Shown here: piece by piece, positions 42,460-50,621 of the stretch
How the letters are laid out: every line of letters begins with the position of its first letter
Numbering within the stretch: position 1 is the stretch's first letter
Source: Candidatus Pseudobacter hemicellulosilyticus
Lineage (GTDB): Bacteria; Bacteroidota; Bacteroidia; Chitinophagales; Chitinophagaceae
NCBI GenBank assembly: GCA_029202545.1
Contig: CP119311.1
Location: 5,704,001 to 5,768,000 of the forward strand
DNA length: 64,000 nucleotides
Direction of reading: 5' to 3'
Made by a program: the position numbers and the translations under genes
Notes under the pieces: generated by a model
Told to the model about the DNA's origin: nothing
What the model saw: only the letters and a program-made list of their open reading frames with translations
The model's database searches: none

Positions 42460-42584
42460 ATGCGCTCATTTTTACGCACCCGGTTTCAGGCAGGTATTAT
42501 TATGAGGGCGGTTTTTGATGCCCTCTTTTTTGCGCCGGCTTTTTAAACCGCCGGTTTCTTATGCACCGCTTTTCTACGCACCCG
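42457..42584 (+). repeat. Direct repeat of about 25 nt spaced by 101 nt, with extra terminator hairpins between
   Basis: TTATGCGCTCATTTTTACG at 42458 and TTATGCACCGCTTTTCTACG at about 42559 are imperfect copies, both continuing GCACCCG. Between them lie GAGGGC / GCCCTC (42504-42525) followed by six T, and CCGGC / GCCGG (42535-42554) followed by TTTC. So this 3' region looks like a partly duplicated terminator cassette. Confidence 0.5.
42504..42531 (+). terminator. Second terminator-like hairpin after secDF
   Basis: GAGGGC and GCCCTC pair over a 10-nt loop, with TTTTTT directly after. Weaker than the first. Confidence 0.6.
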
Positions 42585-42645
42585 CTTCCCGGAACGGCTA
42601 TTTCGTATATTTATATATTATCATCCATTTTTAAAATCTCCCGCC

Positions 42646-43209
42646 ATGAATCAAGTAAAGGGCCGTTATATTCATGACCTCCTCAATACCGAGAATGAAC
42701 ACCTGAAAAAGCTCAATGATATCGTGTGCCAGGCCGTTGAGCAGGAAAAGCTGCTGCTGGCCAGCATTGAAGCGCCCAGCCAGGAAAAGCTCTCCACCGG
42801 CCAGCGGCTGGCTGATAAAGTGGCCCGCTTCGGCGGCAGCTGGAAATTCATTCTCAGCTTTGCCGGTATCCTGCTGGTCTGGATCATCATCAACCTCAAC
42901 CTGCCCGCAGCCGACCGCTTTGATCCCTTTCCTTTTATCCTGCTGAACCTGGTACTCTCCTGCCTGGCAGCCATCCAGGCCCCCATTATCATGATGAGCC
43001 AGAACCGCACGGAAGAAAAGGACCGTAAACGCAATGAGAATGATTATATCGTTAACCTGAAAGCGGAGATCGAGATCCGGACCCTGCACCAGAAAATGGA
43101 CCTGCTGATCCAGGAACAGTTCAAACAGCTGATGGAAGCACAGGCAGAACAATTCCGCCTGCTACAGTCTATTATCCGGGAAGAAGCGAAGAAGAACCAA
43201 CAAAAATAA
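42646..43209 (+). CDS. DUF1003 domain membrane protein
   Basis: The 187-aa product carries a DUF1003 domain. Its N-terminal soluble part (to residue about 60) is followed by two membrane helices, WKFILSFAGILLVWIIINLN and FILLNLVLSCLAAIQAPIIMM, the latter running into the family signature SQNRTEEKDRKRNENDY. The C-terminus (residues 125-187) is a long Gln/Glu-rich helix, likely coiled coil. Function is not known; the family is linked in annotation to cyclic-nucleotide or magnesium-related membrane proteins without proof. TATATTTA at 42606-42613 could be a weak -7. Confidence 0.88.
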   Translation: MNQVKGRYIHDLLNTENEHLKKLNDIVCQAVEQEKLLLASIEAPSQEKLSTGQRLADKVARFGGSWKFILSFAGILLVWIIINLNLPAADRFDPFPFILLNLVLSCLAAIQAPIIMMSQNRTEEKDRKRNENDYIVNLKAEIEIRTLHQKMDLLIQEQFKQLMEAQAEQFRLLQSIIREEAKKNQQK

Positions 43210-43273
43210 ACGTCGCCCGGAAGAGCGACGTCTGAATAAAACCCTAAAACAAACCAACCTTACAATCTACACG

Positions 43274-43495
43274 TTAAGCCGCTTTTTTGGCTGCGTGATG
43301 TTTTTTCATATGTTTTGCCGTACTGTTCTTGGCAGGAGCGTCTTTGTCTTTCTTTTGTTCAGTATCTTTCTTGGCTACAGGCGCGGAAGCTTCTTTCTTA
43401 ACAGGTTTCTTCTGGGCAGATGCCGGCGTAGTTTGAGCGGCAGCAATTCCTGCCATTGCAATGATCATGGTGGCGGCTAACAGTAACTTTTTCAT
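43274..43495 (-). CDS. Small Lys/Ala-rich secreted protein
   Basis: The 73-aa protein begins MKKLLLAATMIIAMAGIAAAQ, a clean signal peptide. The mature part is about 50 residues of Lys, Ala, Pro, Asp and His (KKPVKKEASAPVAKKDTEQ, then HMKKHHAAKKAA). It is low-complexity and basic, like acid-shock or histone-H1-like periplasmic peptides, but no family is recognised. ATG 43495 is chosen over 43537, since the longer form would bury the signal. It is convergent with the DUF1003 gene and divergent from the histidine kinase gene. Confidence 0.75.
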   Translation of the reverse strand: MKKLLLAATMIIAMAGIAAAQTTPASAQKKPVKKEASAPVAKKDTEQKKDKDAPAKNSTAKHMKKHHAAKKAA

Positions 43496-43617
43496 TGTAC
43501 CTGATTTTTTGAGATGTATTGTTGATAACGTTGACATCCTAAAGCTACTTCAACACATACCCCCTTTCCTAATTTCCAGGCCTGCTTAACCGCAGCTTAA
43601 CAGCTGTTAATGAAATG

Positions 43618-43648
43618 TTGAGCACACCACAAACTCTTTGTAACTTTC
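43618..43648 (+). promoter_or_regulatory. Promoter of the two-component operon
   Basis: TTG at 43618-43620 and TAACTTTC at 43641-43648 are 20 nt apart, close to the Bacteroidota -33/-7 layout. The last base of the -7 differs from consensus. Confidence 0.45.
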
Positions 43649-43689
43649 CTTAACCATCCGTTAACCAGATAAAAATATTTATCCAGCCA

Positions 43690-44991
43690 ATGCGCGCCAA
43701 CTTTGCTTTCAGCACATATATTGACGGTATGCGAGCATCTACGCTAAAATGGATCGTGCTGTTGTCTACCCTATTGATCACGGCAATTGTGGGCGTGCAG
43801 CTTTTCTGGCTCAACAAGATCTATTCTTTTGAACAAAAGACTTTCAACACCAACGTGGTGAAAAGTATCCGGGGCCTGTACGAGGACATTGCTCCCGCAG
43901 ATACCGCCATTAACCACCTGCAGGATGTAATAGAACACCCGGACCCGGACTATTTCCTGTTCCGCGTAAGCCCCGGCATCAACAGGGATTCCCTGGTATG
44001 GTTCCTCAAAGACGAGCTGAATGATTTTGATGTACTAACGGATGTGCATATCGCTTTTTATGAAGCCCGGAAGAAGCAGTATACATCCCGTAATTATATA
44101 GCCGCAGCTGCTGCCCGCTATGAAGAAAAGGAACAGCTGCTCCCTCTTTATGAACGCAGCAAGGATTATGTGCTGCTCTTCTTCCCCCACCGGAATAAAT
44201 ATGTGCTGGCGCAGATGAACTTCTGGTTCATCTCCACCGGTATCCTGTTCATTGTACTGATTGGCCTGGTGCTCAGCCTGGTGTATTTTTACCGGCAGAA
44301 ATTCCTGGCCGAAGTGCAGAAAGATTTTGTGAACAATTTCACCCATGAGTTTAAAACGCCCCTGGCCGTGATGAAGATATCGGCCGATGTACTGCTCCAG
44401 GAAAAGATCATTCAGCAGCCCGACCGCCTGCAGCAATACGCCACCATTATCCAGCACCAGACTGAACACCTGCAGCACCAGGTGGAAAGACTATTGCAGA
44501 TAGCCGCCTCCGACCGCCGCGAGCTGCCCATCCAGCGCACAGCCATCAATATCAGCGATACTATCCGGCAGGCCGTAGCCAAAGTGCAACCCCTGGCCGA
44601 TAGCCGGCAGGCCCGTATAGATGTGGCCCTGCCCCCTGAACCCGTCCAGCTGCTGGCTGATGGCAACCACCTGGAGCTGGCCCTGGTGAACCTGCTGGAA
44701 AACGCCCTCAAATATTCCGGCGAGCCGCATATTGTGGTCAGCACCGGCCAGGAAGAAGGACATGCATTCATCTCCGTAAAAGATAACGGCATCGGCATCG
44801 ATAAAAAATACCATAAGAACCTGTTCCGGAAATTTTACCGGGTGCCCACCGGCGATGTACACAATGTCAAGGGCTTTGGACTGGGCCTCAACTTTGTCAA
44901 AAGGATCATGGACGCCCACCACGGAACCATCAGAATAAACAGCCTTCCCGGCATCGGCACTGAATTCAGGCTGCTGCTGCCAAACCATTAA
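43690..44991 (+). CDS. Sensor histidine kinase
   Basis: The 433-aa membrane kinase has TM1 at about residues 21-40, a periplasmic sensor part of about 130 residues, and TM2 at 178-200. A HisKA dimer domain follows with the phospho-accepting His219 in NNFTHEFKTPLAVMK. The HATPase domain has the N-box LVNLLENALKYS, the VKDNGIGID G1 box and FGLGLNFVKRIMDAHHG. No HAMP domain is visible between TM2 and HisKA. It should autophosphorylate and pass the phosphate to the response regulator encoded 11 nt downstream. The signal is not identifiable. ATG 43729 is an alternative start that trims 13 residues before TM1. Confidence 0.93.
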   Translation: MRANFAFSTYIDGMRASTLKWIVLLSTLLITAIVGVQLFWLNKIYSFEQKTFNTNVVKSIRGLYEDIAPADTAINHLQDVIEHPDPDYFLFRVSPGINRDSLVWFLKDELNDFDVLTDVHIAFYEARKKQYTSRNYIAAAAARYEEKEQLLPLYERSKDYVLLFFPHRNKYVLAQMNFWFISTGILFIVLIGLVLSLVYFYRQKFLAEVQKDFVNNFTHEFKTPLAVMKISADVLLQEKIIQQPDRLQQYATIIQHQTEHLQHQVERLLQIAASDRRELPIQRTAINISDTIRQAVAKVQPLADSRQARIDVALPPEPVQLLADGNHLELALVNLLENALKYSGEPHIVVSTGQEEGHAFISVKDNGIGIDKKYHKNLFRKFYRVPTGDVHNVKGFGLGLNFVKRIMDAHHGTIRINSLPGIGTEFRLLLPNH

Positions 44992-45002
44992 ACAACCACC
45001 TC

Positions 45003-45719
45003 ATGTCCAACAAAAAAGGAAAAGTTCTACTGGCCGAAGATGATCTGTCCCTGGGTTATGTGATCAAGGATAACCTGGTGGAAGCCGGTTATGAAGTGGT
45101 GCTTTGCGAAGACGGGCAGACCGCCATTGATCTGTTCGACAAAGCCCTTTTTGATATCTGTCTGCTGGACGTCATGATGCCAAACAAGGACGGATTCAGC
45201 GTAGCCAAAAAGATCCGCCAGCAAAGCGATATGATCCCCATCCTCTTCCTGACCGCCCGCTCCATGGAACAGGACCGCATCAAAGGCTTCCTGACCGGAG
45301 CGGACGACTATATCACCAAACCTTTCAGTATGCAGGAACTGCTGCTCCGGATGGACGTGTTCCTACGGCGCACCCGGAAGCTCTATGCCGAAAGCATACA
45401 GGAGTATGGTATCGGCGCCCTGAAGTTTGTATACAACGACCTGAAGCTGTATGCGGACACGGAGACCTATACCCTCACGCAGAAAGAAGCAGAACTGCTG
45501 AAGTTCCTATGCGATCATGCCAACCAGGTATTGAAAAGAGAAGAAGTATTACTGAATGTATGGGGCAAGGACGATTATTTCCTGGGCCGCAGCATGGACG
45601 TGTTCATGACCAAGATGCGGAAATACCTCCGCCCCGATCCCGCAGTAGTGCTGGAAACCATCCATGGCGTGGGCTTCCGCCTCAACGCCCCTATCAGAAC
45701 AGGAAGCCTGCCGGGCTAA
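45003..45719 (+). CDS. OmpR/PhoB family response regulator
   Basis: The 238-aa protein pairs with the preceding kinase. The receiver domain has acidic residues AEDD near 11-14, phospho-acceptor Asp56 in DICLLDVMMPNKDG, and the conserved Lys in TGADDYITKPF. A winged-helix DNA-binding domain follows (YTLTQKEAELLKFLCDHANQ, the recognition helix RSMDVFMTKMRKYLR, and GVGFRLN). When phosphorylated it should dimerise and bind promoter DNA. Targets cannot be read here. Confidence 0.95.
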   Translation: MSNKKGKVLLAEDDLSLGYVIKDNLVEAGYEVVLCEDGQTAIDLFDKALFDICLLDVMMPNKDGFSVAKKIRQQSDMIPILFLTARSMEQDRIKGFLTGADDYITKPFSMQELLLRMDVFLRRTRKLYAESIQEYGIGALKFVYNDLKLYADTETYTLTQKEAELLKFLCDHANQVLKREEVLLNVWGKDDYFLGRSMDVFMTKMRKYLRPDPAVVLETIHGVGFRLNAPIRTGSLPG

Positions 45720-45773
45720 GCTTTCCCTGCCGGATTGTCGAAGGTGTGTAGTAATACCAAAGCATAATTTGCC

Positions 45774-47333
45774 TTACTTATACTCTCCGTAAATCTCCCG
45801 GAGGGTATCAGCAATTTCACCCAGGGTGCAGTATTGCTCTACGGCTTCCAGTACAGCCGGCATGATGTTCTCACCGCTGGAGGCTTTGTCGGACAGGTGT
45901 TGCAGTACCTGGTCGCACTTGGCGGGATCACGGCGGTGGCGCAGGCTGGCCAGTTTCTGGCTCTGCACCTGGCGGATGGAATCATCGATCCGGAAAACGG
46001 GGATGGAATCTGTTTCGGTGACCTGGAATTTATTGACGCCCACAATGATCTTCTCGCCCGTTTCAATATCCCGCTGGTAATGATAGGCGCTGCGGGCTAT
46101 TTCTTCCTGGATAAAGCCCTGTTCAATGGCGGATACGCTGCCGCCCATAGCGTCAATTTTGGCGATCAGCTGCCAGGCCTGGTCCTCCACTTCTTTGGTG
46201 AGGGCTTCCACATAATAGGAACCTGCCAGCGGGTCAACGGTGTCAGCCAGGCCGCTTTCAAAGCCTACTATCTGCTGGGTGCGCAGGGCGATGCGGGCCG
46301 CTTCCTCCGTGGGGAGGCTGAGGGCTTCATCGTAACCATTGGTATGGAGCGATTGCGTGCCGCCCAATACGGCGGCCATGGTCTGGACAGTGACCCTGGA
46401 AATATTATTGAGTGGCTGCTGCGCTGTGAGGGTGCTGCCGCCGGTCTGTGTATGGAAGCGCAGCATCATGGCGCGGGGATCAGTGGCGCCCAGTTCCTTC
46501 ATCATATGCGCCCACATGCGGCGGGCGGCGCGGAACTTGGCCACTTCTTCAAAGAGGTTGTTGTGGGCGTTGAAGAAAAAGGAGAGTCGTTTTCCAAACA
46601 CGTCAATATCAAGTCCCTTTTCCAGCGCCGCCTTCACATAGGCCTTGCCGTTACTGAGGGTAAACGCGATCTCCTGGACGGCAGTGCTGCCGGCTTCCCG
46701 GATATGGTAGCCGGAAATGGAGATGGTGTTCCATTTGGGTACTTCCTGGCTGCACCACTCAAAAATATCGGTGATGATGCGCATGGAAGGCTTGGGCGGG
46801 TAGATATAAGTGCCGCGGGCGGCATATTCTTTGAGAATATCGTTCTGGATGGTGCCGGAGATCTTTTTGAGGTCAACGCCCTGCTGCTTGGCCAGGGCTG
46901 CATAAAAGCTGAGCAGGATGAAGCCGGTGGCGTTGATGGTCATGGAGGTGGACACATCTTCCAGGCGGATGCCTTTGAAAAGGGTCTGCATGTCCTCCAG
47001 GCTGTCGATGGCCACGCCTACTTTCCCTACTTCGCCTTCGGCCAGGGCATGGTCGCTGTCGTACCCGATCTGGGTGGGCAGGTCAAAGGCCACGCTGAGG
47101 CCCATAACGCCCTGGGAGAGCAGGTAGTGGTAGCGTTTATTACTTTCTTCGGCGGTGCTGAAACCGGCATACTGGCGCATGGTCCAGAGCTTACCGCGGT
47201 ACATATCCGGCTGGACGCCGCGGGTGAAGGGGAACTCGCCGGGTTTTTCGCCCATGGGCAGGGGTTCCGTATACAGTTGCTTAATTTCGATTCCGCTATC
47301 GGTGAGAACTTTTTTGGGAGCTGACATAGACAA
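45774..47333 (-). CDS. Methylmalonyl-CoA mutase family, catalytic subunit without B12 domain
   Basis: The 519-aa protein is the TIM-barrel substrate subunit of a cobalamin-dependent acyl-CoA mutase. It contains WTMRQYAGFSTAEESNKRY, VAFDLPTQIGYDSDH, ISGTIQNDILKEYAARGTY and the SMRIITDIF / ISISGYHIREAG segments. Tyr45 (in DMYRG) and Arg173 (in AARGTYIYPP) align with the two residues that read the carboxylate of methylmalonyl-CoA in known mutases, and isobutyryl- or hydroxyisobutyryl-CoA mutases differ there. So a methylmalonyl/succinyl-CoA substrate is favoured. It stops before the cobalamin-binding domain, which must come as a separate subunit not found in this window. It has a neighbour of unknown function upstream on the same strand (52 nt). 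Confidence 0.88.
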   Translation of the reverse strand: MSMSAPKKVLTDSGIEIKQLYTEPLPMGEKPGEFPFTRGVQPDMYRGKLWTMRQYAGFSTAEESNKRYHYLLSQGVMGLSVAFDLPTQIGYDSDHALAEGEVGKVGVAIDSLEDMQTLFKGIRLEDVSTSMTINATGFILLSFYAALAKQQGVDLKKISGTIQNDILKEYAARGTYIYPPKPSMRIITDIFEWCSQEVPKWNTISISGYHIREAGSTAVQEIAFTLSNGKAYVKAALEKGLDIDVFGKRLSFFFNAHNNLFEEVAKFRAARRMWAHMMKELGATDPRAMMLRFHTQTGGSTLTAQQPLNNISRVTVQTMAAVLGGTQSLHTNGYDEALSLPTEEAARIALRTQQIVGFESGLADTVDPLAGSYYVEALTKEVEDQAWQLIAKIDAMGGSVSAIEQGFIQEEIARSAYHYQRDIETGEKIIVGVNKFQVTETDSIPVFRIDDSIRQVQSQKLASLRHRRDPAKCDQVLQHLSDKASSGENIMPAVLEAVEQYCTLGEIADTLREIYGEYK

Positions 47334-47385
47334 GCGTTGGTGAAAATAATGGTTTCTGGTACGGACTCCCCCCGGGAGATGCGCC

Positions 47386-47928
47386 TTAGCTCATCAGCTT
47401 GCGGGCTTCAAAGCTCAGGACATCGGCTACAATAGTATGGAGCGATGCCTGGGGGTTCTGCAGCAGCATTTCCAGCAGGTGGCGGTTGAGGTCCTGCCCG
47501 CTGGCATCGGCTGGCAAAAAAGAGGTGACCTGGTTTATGATCAGGAGGTTCTGGTCTTTGAGGTTACGGACGGCATCCCAGGCTTCGGGGGTTACATAGA
47601 TCTGCTGGGTGACATTGTATTCAAATTCCTGCCGGATGGTCTGGGTCAGGAGGGCCTGCATTTCCCGGGCGCTGAGGCCGGACTGGTTGACACGGCTGAT
47701 CAGGTTGGGCAGGGCGATACGATCTGCCAGCAGGATAAGGCGTTCATAGGACTGCAATTGCAGCTGACGGGTGGCCAGGGCTTCGGCGGATTGCTTGCTT
47801 TTTTTGTTGGCGGCCTGCGCAAGGGCTGCCTTTGCCTCGCGGCGTTGTTTCCAGAACATTAAAGCAAGGGTTCCTCCCAGTGCGAAAGCAATGCACAAAG
47901 CCACTGTCATTTGGATGGAGGTTAGCAT
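47386..47928 (-). CDS. Membrane-anchored conserved protein of unknown function
   Basis: The 180-aa product has one N-terminal membrane segment (MTVALCIAFALGGTLALMFW) followed by a Lys/Gln/Ala-rich stretch. A soluble helical domain of about 120 residues follows (ERLILLADRIALPNLISRV, REMQALLTQTIRQEFEYNVTQ, TPEAWDAVRNLKD). I recognise it only as a type seen in Bacteroidota, with no function. ATG 47928 is chosen, because the membrane segment starts there. It precedes the mutase gene by 52 nt and could share its transcript; it is divergent from the IscA-like gene. Confidence 0.75.
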   Translation of the reverse strand: MLTSIQMTVALCIAFALGGTLALMFWKQRREAKAALAQAANKKSKQSAEALATRQLQLQSYERLILLADRIALPNLISRVNQSGLSAREMQALLTQTIRQEFEYNVTQQIYVTPEAWDAVRNLKDQNLLIINQVTSFLPADASGQDLNRHLLEMLLQNPQASLHTIVADVLSFEARKLMS

Positions 47929-47988
47929 CAAGGTTGATTTAGGTGGACAAATGTAGTGATTTAGCTGAGATAGGAAAGCCCCGGCTGG

Positions 47989-48022
47989 TTGACAACACAA
48001 AAATCAGTAATCTGTATATTTG
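47989..48022 (+). promoter_or_regulatory. Promoter of the IscA-like gene (TTG ... TATATTTG)
   Basis: TTG at 47989-47991 and the exact -7 box TATATTTG at 48015-48022 are 23 nt apart. The transcript would start almost at the ATG (48027 or 48033), so it may be leaderless or nearly so. Confidence 0.45.
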
Positions 48023-48026
48023 TGGA

Positions 48027-48371
48027 ATGGAAATGACGAGCACTGCGCCGGTACAGTTTACTGATGGCGCCATAGTAGAGATCAGGCGGCTGATGGCCGA
48101 GCCTGGATTTGACAGCAGCAATTACCTGCGGGTAGGGGTCAAGGGCGGCGGCTGTTCAGGTTTCAGCTACCTGCTGGGCTTTGACGCCAGCACGGAGCAG
48201 GATGAATTTTTTGAGTACAAGGGCTTTACCTATATCATGAACCGTTCCCATGGCATGTACCTGATGGGGATGGAAGTAGATTGGGAGAACGGGCTCAATG
48301 CCCGGGGCTTTGTGTTCAACAACCCCAATGCCAGCAAGACCTGCGGCTGCGGCAGCTCCTTTGCCGTTTAA
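48027..48371 (+). CDS. HesB/IscA/ErpA family iron-sulfur cluster carrier
   Basis: The 114-aa A-type carrier accepts a 2Fe-2S or 4Fe-4S cluster and hands it to target enzymes. The three conserved cysteines are present, one in the VGVKGGGCSGFSY loop and two in the C-terminal CGCGSSF motif. Length is normal. I use ATG 48027; ATG 48033 is equally good, and the in-frame upstream part to 47943 is not family-like. No other isc or suf gene is adjacent, so it is a stand-alone carrier. In this window it could serve MqnE, serine dehydratase or other Fe-S enzymes; this is inference. Confidence 0.92.
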   Translation: MEMTSTAPVQFTDGAIVEIRRLMAEPGFDSSNYLRVGVKGGGCSGFSYLLGFDASTEQDEFFEYKGFTYIMNRSHGMYLMGMEVDWENGLNARGFVFNNPNASKTCGCGSSFAV

Positions 48372-48566
48372 GGGCAACGTCAATTGCATAGCCGGTATAT
48401 AGCACTGGTTAGCTCCTTCGCATAACTGGCAAGGCCCGGAAAGAATATCAGCTCCCCTCCGTGAGATCTACGGAGTGTATAAGCATATCTAAAATATTGA
48501 AATTCAATCAACAGAGAACTCCGGTGTTGCTAATACCCAGCAAAGCGCTTTCTCTGTTTTTTTGTG

Positions 48567-48574
48567 TAATTTTG
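48567..48574 (+). promoter_or_regulatory. -7 box TAATTTTG of the DUF433/DUF5615 pair
   Basis: Exact TAnnTTTG match 19 nt before the DUF433 ATG. A small CTCCGT / ACGGAG dyad lies about 90 nt upstream (48457-48475). Confidence 0.45.
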
Positions 48575-48593
48575 GTATAATTATATCATTACT

Positions 48594-48821
48594 ATGTCGA
48601 CCATTGAAGTAAATCCACAAATAATGATGGGCAAACCTGTGATCAGGGGCACACGTATTACCGTGGAAATTATTCTGGAGAAACTGGCGGCAGGCGAGTC
48701 CGTTGCTGAGATCCTTGTCGCATACCCACACCTCACCGAAGAACAAATAAAAGCCGCTATTACGTTCGCAGCTGCTAATCTGCGTGCAGACACCATTTAT
48801 CCAATAAGTATAGCTTCCTGA
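48594..48821 (+). CDS. DUF433 domain protein, antitoxin-like
   Basis: The 75-aa protein shows the DUF433 pattern ITVEIILEKLAAGES-V-E-IL-YPHLTEEQIKAAITFA with the upstream GKPVIRGTRI segment, a small helix-turn-helix-like fold. DUF433 genes are often paired with a DUF5615 (PIN-like) gene, as here, 1 nt apart. In such pairs DUF433 is taken to be the antitoxin and self-regulator; toxin activity has been inferred from gene pairing and fold more than shown. The pair is slightly AT-richer than its surroundings, in keeping with gene transfer. Confidence 0.88.
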   Translation: MSTIEVNPQIMMGKPVIRGTRITVEIILEKLAAGESVAEILVAYPHLTEEQIKAAITFAAANLRADTIYPISIAS

Positions 48822-48822
48822 T

Positions 48823-49175
48823 ATGCAATTTGTAGCCGATGAGAGTGTTGACGCTCCAATATATAAAGCGTTAAGGCAGGATTCCCATGGGGTCCTGGCC
48901 ATCGCTGAAACCACTCCAGGCATAACGGATGAGCAGGTATTGCAAATAGCATATGATAATAAAGCCATCCTGATCACGCAGGATAAGGATTTTGGAGAAC
49001 TGGTGTACCGGTTATAGGCAAGGCGCACTATGGCATCATGCTTTTGAGGCTATCAGGGCTGAATGCTACTGACAAAGCCACTATTACACTGGCCGTCCTT
49101 CACGAACACATGGAAAAGATCCCTGACGCTTTCACGGTGATCTTTAAAGATTACGTAAAAATCAGGTATACTTAA
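48823..49175 (+). pseudogene. DUF5615 PIN-like toxin gene, frameshifted
   Basis: The first frame gives 64 residues with the family start MQFVADESVDAPIYKALR (containing the acidic DES) and the core IAYDNKAILITQDKDFGELVYR, then stops at TAG 49015. From about 49014 a second frame continues the same protein in register (GKAHYGIMLLRLSGL, then VLHEHMEKIPDAFTVIF) and ends at TAA 49175. Joined, the two parts give about 117 aa, the usual DUF5615 size. A change of one base (insertion or loss) near 49012-49018 therefore splits the gene. It may be an inactivated toxin, or a sequencing error. Confidence 0.75.
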
Positions 49176-49228
49176 CCCTTGCCGGTTTCTGCAATTTTCC
49201 CTACATTCAGTGACCAAAACTGACTGCA

Positions 49229-50569
49229 ATGAATCTTTTGTACCGGCGGATCCCGCTTGTCCTTATCCTGGCCTGCAACCTTACTAACGTTCAGGCGCAA
49301 TCTAAAAAGATAACTCCCCTATCTTCCCCCATCACTACCCTGATAGCAAAACAGACAGCTGCCATCCAGGAACGACTGGTTGAATGGCGGCGCCATATCC
49401 ACCAGCATCCCGAATTGTCCAACCGGGAATTCAAGACGGCGGAATATATCAGCGCCCACCTGAAAGCCCTGGGACTGGAAGTGCAGACCGGCATTGCCAA
49501 AACAGGCGTAGTAGCTATCCTAAAAGGTGGTAAACCCGGACCTGTAGTGGCTTTACGGGCCGATATGGACGCCCTGCCCGTGGCCGAACGCGTGGACCTC
49601 CCCTTCAGATCCACCGTCAAAGCGGAATACCTGGGACAAACCGTGCCCGTGATGCATGCCTGTGGCCACGACAGCCATATCGCCATGCTGATGGGTACCG
49701 CCGAAGTGCTGAGCGCCCTGAAAAAAGAGGTCCCCGGCACCGTGAAATTCATTTTCCAGCCGGCCGAAGAAGGCGCACCTGGTGATGAAGAAGGCGGGGC
49801 CCGGCTGATGGTGAAAGAAGGCGTTATGGATAATCCTGCAGTAGATGCCATTTTCGGCATCCATATCCAGTCAGATATAGAAGCCGGTAAAATTGAATAC
49901 AAACCCGGCGCTTTCATGGCAGCGGCCGACCGCTTCGTGATCCGCATCAAAGGCCGCCAGACCCATGGCTCACAGCCCTGGAAAGGCGTGGACCCCGTGA
50001 TGGTGGGCGCAGCCATCATCAACGGGCTGCATATTATTGTAAGCCGGCAGAGCGAGCTGACCAAAGCCCCCGTAGTGGTAACCGTTGGTAAATTCCAGAG
50101 TGGCGTCCGCTTCAATATCCTGCCGGAAGAAGCGCTGCTGGAAGGCACTATCCGTACCCTGGATAAGGAGATGCAACTGGCCACGCATGAGCGGATCAAA
50201 AAGATCGCTACCGGTATTGCCGGCACTTTCGGCGCCACCGCCGAAGTAGAGATAGATACCAAAACACTGGTCACCTATAATGATTCCGCCCTCACCGGAC
50301 TGATGCTGCCTTCCCTGGAAGCCGCCGCCGGCAAAGGCAATGTAAACCTGCGCAACTGGACCACCGGCGCAGAAGATTTTTCCTATTTCGGCACCAAGGC
50401 CCCCGCGCTGTTCTTCAATGTGGGCGGTATGCCCGTTGGTATGGAAAAGACCAAAGCCGCGCCACATCATACCCCCGATTTCTTTATTGACGACAGCCGG
50501 CTGGATGTAGGCGTGAAAGCTTTCTGCCAGCTGGTGTTTGATTATGCAAAGTTAAAAGGCGGCAAATAA
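49229..50569 (+). CDS. M20 family amidohydrolase, secreted
   Basis: The 446-aa zinc hydrolase belongs to the M20D amidohydrolases (hippurate, IAA-amino acid, N-acyl amino acid hydrolases). It has a signal peptide ending NVQAQ. Metal and catalytic motifs are RADMDALPVAE, HACGHDSHIAMLMG and the QPAEEGAPGDEEGGA loop; the dimerisation domain follows and the C-terminal TGAEDFSYFG and APHHTPDF segments complete the site. It should act in the periplasm on N-acylated amino acids or similar amides. It stands alone and is convergent with glnS. Confidence 0.9.
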   Translation: MNLLYRRIPLVLILACNLTNVQAQSKKITPLSSPITTLIAKQTAAIQERLVEWRRHIHQHPELSNREFKTAEYISAHLKALGLEVQTGIAKTGVVAILKGGKPGPVVALRADMDALPVAERVDLPFRSTVKAEYLGQTVPVMHACGHDSHIAMLMGTAEVLSALKKEVPGTVKFIFQPAEEGAPGDEEGGARLMVKEGVMDNPAVDAIFGIHIQSDIEAGKIEYKPGAFMAAADRFVIRIKGRQTHGSQPWKGVDPVMVGAAIINGLHIIVSRQSELTKAPVVVTVGKFQSGVRFNILPEEALLEGTIRTLDKEMQLATHERIKKIATGIAGTFGATAEVEIDTKTLVTYNDSALTGLMLPSLEAAAGKGNVNLRNWTTGAEDFSYFGTKAPALFFNVGGMPVGMEKTKAAPHHTPDFFIDDSRLDVGVKAFCQLVFDYAKLKGGK

Positions 50570-50572
50570 AAA

Positions 50573-50592
50573 GGCCGGGCTTACGCCCGGCC
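50573..50592 (-). terminator. Terminator of glnS (possibly bidirectional)
   Basis: GGCCGGGC - TTAC - GCCCGGCC is a perfect 8-bp stem. On the minus strand TTTTTATTTG follows, so it ends glnS transcripts; on the plus strand no T-run follows. Confidence 0.75.
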
Positions 50593-50621
50593 GGTACTTA
50601 TAGAACCCACATTAAGTTAGT

